Positions 32,613 through 37,386 of a stretch of 37,386 nt of DNA are shown piece by piece (the first letter of the stretch is position 1; each line of letters opens with the position of its first letter). Source of the stretch: an uncultured Eubacteriales bacterium (GTDB lineage: Bacteria > Bacillota > Clostridia > Oscillospirales > Oscillospiraceae); the NCBI GenBank assembly GCA_900555665.1, contig USLX01000003.1, forward strand, positions 1 through 37,386. The letters are read 5' to 3'. Made by a program: the position numbers and the translations under genes. The notes under the pieces are model-generated. The model worked only from the letters and a program-made list of their open reading frames with translations, was not told the DNA's origin and made no database searches.

Positions 32613-34591
32613 GCCTGTTCTCTCCTTTTTTGCATCGTGAAAATATACACAGGGTTCTGTCCCTGCATCAGGTGATAGCTTCCGGCCGTCCGCGCACGGG
32701 CCGCCTGCAGGCTGACGCATTCCGCCTTTTCAAAGTCCGCCATGCGCGCCGCCAGCGCCCCCACAGACTCCAGCGTCACCGCCGTCGCCACGATGCGGAC
32801 GTGCGGATTCTTCCGCAGCGCGGCGTCCAATATCCCGTTCAAATTTCCCGCGGTCCCGCCGAGGAACACATGCGTCGGCGCCGGGAGCGCCTCGCACGCC
32901 GCCGGGGCCGTACCGGAGACAATCTCCAGATTCCCGGCGGAAAACGCCGCCTTGTTGCGCGCCAGCAGCGCCAGCGCATCTTCCTGTCGCTCCACGGCGT
33001 ACACGCGTCCGCGCTTCGCCTGCAAAGCCATCTCAATGGAGACCGAACCGGTGCCCGCGCCGACATCCCAGCAGACCGCGCGCTCCGTCAGCGCCAGCTT
33101 GGAAAGGCAGACGGCACGCACCTCGCTTTTTGTCATCGGCACAACGTGCGCCGGATCCATCTCCCGCAAAAATACCTCGTCGGGCAGCCCGTGCGTCACG
33201 ACCGCATCCGGGGCCGGATTTTCGATCAGCGCCACGCTGAGCTTGTCAAATTCCCGCGATGCCAGCTCTGCCGCCGTCCCGCAGGTGATCTTCTCGTCCG
33301 GGTAGCTCAGCCGCTCGCCGACGCTGACGCGCACCGCGCCAAGGCCCGCATCCACGAGCCGCGCGCAGAGCTTCGCCATGCCGCCCTCGCCGCCGACGAG
33401 CGCGAAGACCGTTTCCTGTGCGCGCACATCGGCCGCGATGTCGTGTTCCCGCCCATGCAGACTGACCGGCACGGCCTCCTCATAGCGCTTCCCGAGCCGC
33501 GCGCAGAGATAGCTCATCGAGCTCAACCCCGGCAACACGCGGACATGACAATTCGGCAGCAGCGGGAGCAGTTTCTTCGTGCCGCTGAAAAATCCCGTAT
33601 CCCCGGACATCAGGACCGTAAAATTCGAACATTCCGGGTGCGCCGCAATGGCCGCCGCGATCGCGTCCGGCGCGATGGCCGCGACACGCAGCTGACCGGG
33701 CCGGGCCGCTACCTCCAGCATCCGTGCCGCGCCGATCAGGCAGTCCGTATGCTCGATCGCTGCACGGACCTCGCCCGTCTGCGCCGCCTCGCTGCCGGGC
33801 CCAATGCCCACAACGCAAACATGCGGCACGCGCCCAAACGAAAACCGCGCACAGAGTCTCGCGACCGTCTCTGAAAGTCCGATCCCGTCCGCCTCTGCGG
33901 GCCGTCCGATGACCAGAAGGCGCACGCCGGTCTTCGCGGCGGCTGCCGCCTTTTCCGCGAAGCCGCCCGCGGCCCCGCCGTCCTTCGTCACCAGCCATTT
34001 TGCGCCGATGGCGCGCAGCATCGCCGTGTTCATCTCCTCCGAGAATGGCCCCTGCATTGCCAGAATATGCGCCGCCTTGACGCCCGCCTCACGGCAAAGC
34101 ACGAGCGAGTCCTCCAGCGGCAGCACGCGCGCATAGACGCGCTCCGCAAAGTCCTTGATCTGACTGTATGCTTTCAATTCCTTGCTCCCGGTGGTGAGCA
34201 GGATGTTTCCCTCTGTTTGATCCAAAAATTCGATCGCTTTTTCGGTGCTTTCGACAAAAACGGCATCCTCCGGCGCATCCGACGCGCCGCGCAGCAGCCG
34301 CCAGCGCTCCACACCGGTCTCGGCGCACGCGCGGGCGATGCTCTTCGTGATCGACGCCGCGTAGGGGTGCGTCGCGTCGATCACGAGGTCAAACTGTCTG
34401 TCCGTCAAGAGCGCCTTGATCTCATCGGCCGGCAGCCGGCGGGCCGAAACGGTCAGCCGCTCTGCCTCGGGCAGCAGCGCCTGTCCATATTCCGTGGCCA
34501 CACAGGCCGTGACCTCGCACGGCTGCGCATTCAGAAATTCCACCAGTTCGCGGCCCTCGGTCGTGCCGCCGAACACGCAAATTTTATACAT
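32609..34591 (-). CDS. CbiJ-CbiE-CbiT triple fusion (precorrin-6A reductase and precorrin-6B/7 methyltransferases)
   Basis: A 660-residue protein joining three enzymes of the corrin ring pathway. Residues 1-250 are the reductase CbiJ/CobK (start ICVFGGTTEGRELVEFL, with IDATHPYAA and TKDGG). Residues about 256-458 are the CbiE C5-methyltransferase (VCVVGIGPGS, MSGDTGFFSG, VLPGLSSMSYL). Residues about 466-655 are the CbiT C15-methyltransferase and decarboxylase, with the SAM motif DVGAGTGSVSIE (509-520). CbiE-CbiT fusion is known as CobL; adding the reductase in front puts three consecutive steps (reduction, C5 methylation, C15 methylation with loss of the C12 acetate carboxyl) in one chain. 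The ATG overlaps the cbiH stop by 8 bases and follows AGAGGA. No frameshift is seen. Confidence 0.94.
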   Translation of the reverse strand: MYKICVFGGTTEGRELVEFLNAQPCEVTACVATEYGQALLPEAERLTVSARRLPADEIKALLTDRQFDLVIDATHPYAASITKSIARACAETGVERWRLLRGASDAPEDAVFVESTEKAIEFLDQTEGNILLTTGSKELKAYSQIKDFAERVYARVLPLEDSLVLCREAGVKAAHILAMQGPFSEEMNTAMLRAIGAKWLVTKDGGAAGGFAEKAAAAAKTGVRLLVIGRPAEADGIGLSETVARLCARFSFGRVPHVCVVGIGPGSEAAQTGEVRAAIEHTDCLIGAARMLEVAARPGQLRVAAIAPDAIAAAIAAHPECSNFTVLMSGDTGFFSGTKKLLPLLPNCHVRVLPGLSSMSYLCARLGKRYEEAVPVSLHGREHDIAADVRAQETVFALVGGEGGMAKLCARLVDAGLGAVRVSVGERLSYPDEKITCGTAAELASREFDKLSVALIENPAPDAVVTHGLPDEVFLREMDPAHVVPMTKSEVRAVCLSKLALTERAVCWDVGAGTGSVSIEMALQAKRGRVYAVERQEDALALLARNKAAFSAGNLEIVSGTAPAACEALPAPTHVFLGGTAGNLNGILDAALRKNPHVRIVATAVTLESVGALAARMADFEKAECVSLQAARARTAGSYHLMQGQNPVYIFTMQKRREQA

Positions 34592-35315
34592 TCCGGTATC
34601 CTCTCGGCGTGATGAGCGCGCCGTTTACGACCTTTGTGGACGAATTTCCAACAAACACGGTGCAGAACATATCGACATCCGCCGCTTGCAGTTCGCCGAG
34701 CGTCAGAATGCGGCTGCTCTGCCCCTCACGTCCGATGTTGCGGACAATGCCGCAGAGCCGCTCCTCCGGCAGGACACGCAGTAAAATGTCACACGCGCGC
34801 TTTAAGTGGTCAGGGCGGCCGTGGCTCGCCGGGTTGTAGATCGCAATGGCAAAGTTGCCCTCCGCCGCGCAGCGCAGCCGGTTTTCAATGGTCTCCCAGG
34901 GCGTCAGCCGGTCGGACAGACTGATGACCGCGAAATCATGCGTCAGCGGCGCGCCGAGCACCGCGCCGCCGCTGCACGCGGCGGTCAGCCCGGGGACGAC
35001 CTCGACCTCCGGCTCGCTGTTCTCGCCGCGCAGCTCATAGACCAGCGCGGCCATGCCGTAGATCCCGCTGTCGCCGGAGCAGACGAGCGCCACGGTTTTC
35101 CCGCTCTTCGCGAGGTCGAGCGCCATCTGGCAGCGCCTGGCCTCCTGCGTCATCGGCGTAGAGATCAGCTCCTTGCCGGGATAGCGGTCCTTCACCAGAT
35201 CGACATAGACCGGGTAACCGGCGATCACATCACACGCTTCCAGCGCCCGGTCAGCACGAATAGTCCTGTTTTCCTCATTTCCGGGGCCGATGCCCACGAT
35301 AAATACCTTACCCAA
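34584..35315 (-). CDS. cbiH: Cobalt-precorrin-3 C17-methyltransferase (CbiH), TTG start
   Basis: A 243-residue SAM methyltransferase of the uroporphyrin/precorrin family that methylates C17 and contracts the ring. The N-terminal motif VFIVGIGPGNEENRT, the CSGDSGIYGMA motif and the VVPGLTAACSGGAVLGAPLTHDF segment are typical of CbiH/CobJ. It starts with TTG (35313-35315), 6 bases after a GGGAGG that lies in the end of cbiG, and overlaps cbiG by 8 bases. There is no N-terminal ATG that would keep the conserved VFIVGIG start. Confidence 0.94.
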   Translation of the reverse strand: MGKVFIVGIGPGNEENRTIRADRALEACDVIAGYPVYVDLVKDRYPGKELISTPMTQEARRCQMALDLAKSGKTVALVCSGDSGIYGMAALVYELRGENSEPEVEVVPGLTAACSGGAVLGAPLTHDFAVISLSDRLTPWETIENRLRCAAEGNFAIAIYNPASHGRPDHLKRACDILLRVLPEERLCGIVRNIGREGQSSRILTLGELQAADVDMFCTVFVGNSSTKVVNGALITPRGYRNV

Positions 35316-36318
35316 AGTCTACCTCCCATGTTTCCGCCGAGACCGCAATGGTCACGCCGTTTCCCGCACACTTCCGAACCAGAAGCCGCTCCGCGCCCAG
35401 CATCGCCGCCCGTTCGCAGACGTTGCCGATGCCTGTCACCCCCTGCACGAAGGAAGATTCGGTGAACTCCCCCGTCACAGCCCGCAATTCTTCCGCTGTA
35501 TAAAATGTCGCGGACCAGCCATGCTCTTCGCAGGCGGCGAGCAGCCCCGCCTCCTGCCGCTTTAAGTCGATGGAATAGACGCCCTTCACCGCATTCAAAT
35601 CTAAGTCATGGCTCGCAAACGCCGTTTGAATAGCTGCCTCGACGGCTTCCCTCGAGATGCCCTTCCGGCAGCCGACTCCAACGCGCAGCACGCGCGGCAC
35701 AAGGCGCAGCGTGTGCATAAACGGTGCAGAACACCGATAACCGACATAGATGCCGAGCTCGCCGGACTCGCCCAAAACCAGCCCGTCCGGCAGCGGACCT
35801 TGAATCGGAAAATCGCTGCAAACCGGAACAGAATGCTCTAAAATTTCCGCTGAAATCTGTTTGGCGCCCCCCATATCGGAGATTGCGCAGCCGTGCTCCG
35901 CCGCCCAGGTGTCGACAGAAAATTTGCCGTTCACGTCCGTCGCCGTGGTGACGACGGCGGTCGCGCCGAGCGCTGCGGCAAGCCTGCGGGCGAGCGCATT
36001 GGCCCCGCCGATGTGCCCGGAGAGCAGCGGAATGACGAAATTCGCCCGCTCGTCGAGGCCGAGCACCGCCGGATCCGTCCGTTTGTCGCGGACATACGGC
36101 GCGATCTCCCGCACCGCGATCCCAGCCGCACCGACAAAGATCAGCGCGTCCATTTCCGAAAACGCCGCGCCATAGACCGCTTTTTCAAGCGGCAGAAATC
36201 CCGGCTCCGCCAGCCGCGGCACCGCATAACAAAGCGTTTCCGCCTCCGGCAGCGCCATACAGATACGCCGCGCCGTTTTGCATCCAGTACGGCTGTAAGC
36301 GAAAATCGCAATGTTCAT
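35308..36318 (-). CDS. cbiG: Cobalt-precorrin-5A hydrolase (CbiG)
   Basis: A 336-residue protein that opens the ring-A lactone of cobalt-precorrin-5A and releases acetaldehyde, a step found only in the oxygen-independent B12 route. The N-terminal domain (MNIAIFAYSRTGCKTARRI, then FVGAAGIAVREIAPYV and LLSGHIGGANALARRLA) and the C-terminal CbiG domain (VGVGCRKGISREAVEAAI, TGIGNVCERAAML) are both complete. The ATG overlaps the cbiF stop (ATGA). Its presence fixes the pathway as the anaerobic, early-cobalt one. Confidence 0.96.
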   Translation of the reverse strand: MNIAIFAYSRTGCKTARRICMALPEAETLCYAVPRLAEPGFLPLEKAVYGAAFSEMDALIFVGAAGIAVREIAPYVRDKRTDPAVLGLDERANFVIPLLSGHIGGANALARRLAAALGATAVVTTATDVNGKFSVDTWAAEHGCAISDMGGAKQISAEILEHSVPVCSDFPIQGPLPDGLVLGESGELGIYVGYRCSAPFMHTLRLVPRVLRVGVGCRKGISREAVEAAIQTAFASHDLDLNAVKGVYSIDLKRQEAGLLAACEEHGWSATFYTAEELRAVTGEFTESSFVQGVTGIGNVCERAAMLGAERLLVRKCAGNGVTIAVSAETWEVDFG

Positions 36319-37070
36319 TTTGTGGCCTCGCGGAATTCGGTCGTGAACGAGGGGTCGTAGAGCAGCGAACGGAGATAGTCGCCCCCGAGGCAGCCGCCGA
36401 CCACGATCAGCGACGTCTTCGTCAGGCCGTTGGCCGTGACAGTATCGTGCAGCGTGCCGACGGTGCAGCGGAAGATCTTCTCCTCTGGCCACGTCGCCTT
36501 GTAAACGACGGCGGCCGGCGTTTCCGCCTCGTAGCCGCCCGCGAGCAGGTCGGCCTGAAGCTGCTTTGTCAGCGACGTACTGAGGAAGAGAACCATGGTG
36601 GCGTGGTGGGCCGCGAGGGCGCGGATGGACTCGCGGGTGGGAACGGGTGTGCGGCCGGGTGCGCGCGTGATGATGACCGTTTGGCTGACGTTCGGGAGCG
36701 TATATTCCGCGCGGAGCGCCGCGGCGGCCCCGCAGAAGGCGCTGACGCCGGGGCAGACATCATAGTCGATGCCCAGCTTTTCCAGCGCGTCAAACTGCTC
36801 CCGCACAGCGCCATAGATGCTCGAGTCGCCGGTATGGAGACGGACAGTGGTCTTGCCCTCGGCCTCGGCCTGACGGATGACGGCAATGACCTCCTCCAGC
36901 GTCATTTTCGCGCTGTCGTGGATCTCACAGCCCGGCTTCGTAGCGTCCAGCAGCGCTGGATTGACGAGCGACCCGGCATAGATGACGATGTCCGCCTCGC
37001 CGAGCAGCCGCGCGCCGCGCACGGTGATGAGGTCCGGTGCGCCGCTCCCGGCGCCGACAAAATGTACCAT
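36315..37070 (-). CDS. cbiF: Cobalt-precorrin-4 C11-methyltransferase (CbiF/CobM)
   Basis: A 251-residue SAM methyltransferase that methylates C11 of cobalt-precorrin-4. The N-terminus VHFVGAGSGAPDLITVRGARLL, then ADIVIYAGSLV, and LHTGDSSIYGAVREQ with CPGVSAFCGAAAAL are typical of CbiF. I chose the ATG at 37068-37070, after GGAGGG in the end of cbiD. The gap to cbiD is two bases. Confidence 0.96.
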   Translation of the reverse strand: MVHFVGAGSGAPDLITVRGARLLGEADIVIYAGSLVNPALLDATKPGCEIHDSAKMTLEEVIAVIRQAEAEGKTTVRLHTGDSSIYGAVREQFDALEKLGIDYDVCPGVSAFCGAAAALRAEYTLPNVSQTVIITRAPGRTPVPTRESIRALAAHHATMVLFLSTSLTKQLQADLLAGGYEAETPAAVVYKATWPEEKIFRCTVGTLHDTVTANGLTKTSLIVVGGCLGGDYLRSLLYDPSFTTEFREATK

Positions 37071-37072
37071 AG

Positions 37073-37386
37073 TTATCCCTCCATAATGGTTCCCAGCAGC
37101 TCCTGCGCGCGGCTGGTCCGGCACAGGAGGCCATATTCTTTGGAAAATACGATCGCGCCGGCGGCCATCTCGCCGCACTTGTGCGCAAGATGAAACTCGA
37201 TGCGCTCCGCGAGGCGGGCCAGCACCGCGTCATATAACTGTTCTTCTTTCAGGATGCGGAGCGCATCGTCACACGTCGCGCAGTCCAGCACCTCCTCCAC
37301 GCGCGCGGGCGGGAGGCCGAGGGCGGCGGCATGCGCCGCGATGAGCTCCATGCGGCAGTCGCCGCACTTCGAGTGTGTGTTCCACA
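37073..37386 (-). CDS. cbiD: Cobalt-precorrin-5B C1-methyltransferase (CbiD), 3' part only
   Basis: Only the C-terminal 103 or so residues are inside the window; the gene runs on to the right. The frame is open to the edge, reading WNTHSKCGDCRMELIAAH before the first internal ATG (37351). The NTHS-x6-RMELIAAHAAALG pattern and the ending GAIVFSKEYGLLCRT are those of CbiD, which methylates C1 in the oxygen-independent pathway. Operon order cbiD-cbiF-cbiG-cbiH supports this. Two CxxC pairs (CGDC, CATC) occur in the visible part; whether they matter is unknown. Confidence 0.85.
   Translation of the reverse strand, partial: WNTHSKCGDCRMELIAAHAAALGLPPARVEEVLDCATCDDALRILKEEQLYDAVLARLAERIEFHLAHKCGEMAAGAIVFSKEYGLLCRTSRAQELLGTIMEG

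Noticed and set aside
29115..37386. Cobalamin riboswitch inside the cob operon
   Set aside because: Gene junctions are 16 bases or less or overlap, which leaves no space for a leader of about 200 bases. It would have to be right of the window.

Overview
The window (about 60% G+C by eye) looks like a chromosomal piece of an anaerobic Gram-positive Clostridia bacterium, most likely an Oscillospiraceae-type gut commensal. The grounds are a Gram-positive PolC replicase, split transketolase subunits, BceRS-BceAB-like and YtrABC-like modules, the oxygen-independent (Cbi) cobalamin route, strong AAGGAGG-type ribosome sites, and many short palindromic intergenic repeats of the kind common in these genomes. 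The species assignment is inference; no rRNA or tRNA gene is present.

Layout. 1-3.6 kb, plus strand: tail of a dispersed repeat, a two-gene transketolase operon, and a CPA2-type cation/proton antiporter. From 3.6 kb on, every gene is on the minus strand. 3.58-4.25 kb is gene-free and holds a repeat, a terminator and a strongly folded stretch that I propose as a structured RNA. 4.25-6.93 kb: operon of a DUF2442-like protein and two related lipoproteins of unknown function. 7.06-9.55 kb: a MalT-like LuxR regulator. 9.65-10.3 kb: a HAD phosphatase. 10.5-15.3 kb: a BceRS two-component system with a BceAB-type exporter, a coupled 62-residue membrane protein, and a candidate response-regulator operator. 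15.8-18.8 kb: a YtrABC-like module (GntR repressor, ATPase, permease) with a clear palindromic operator over its promoter. 19.2-28.7 kb: the housekeeping set polC, ispG, rseP, dxr, cdsA, uppS. 29.1 kb to the end: the cobalamin operon cobQ, cobD, cbiB, a cbiJ-cbiE-cbiT triple fusion, cbiH, cbiG, cbiF and the 3' part of cbiD, which continues past the window.

How genes work together. dxr and ispG are two steps of the MEP isoprenoid route, whose products feed UppS (undecaprenyl diphosphate, the wall lipid carrier). CdsA makes CDP-diacylglycerol and RseP is an intramembrane protease, so this block is envelope supply plus DNA replication. The two ABC modules are envelope-stress or antimicrobial-resistance type. 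The cob genes cover the middle ring-methylation steps and the late side-chain steps of B12 synthesis; the early genes, CbiA and CbiC should lie outside the window to the right.

The most unusual content is between genes: a three-way-junction RNA candidate at 3.9-4.25 kb; a three-copy repeat family whose hairpins keep their pairing although the bases differ; a five-hairpin repeat in two copies; and an 85-bp element, present twice in inverted orientation around dxr-cdsA-uppS, one copy of which supplies the dxr stop codon.
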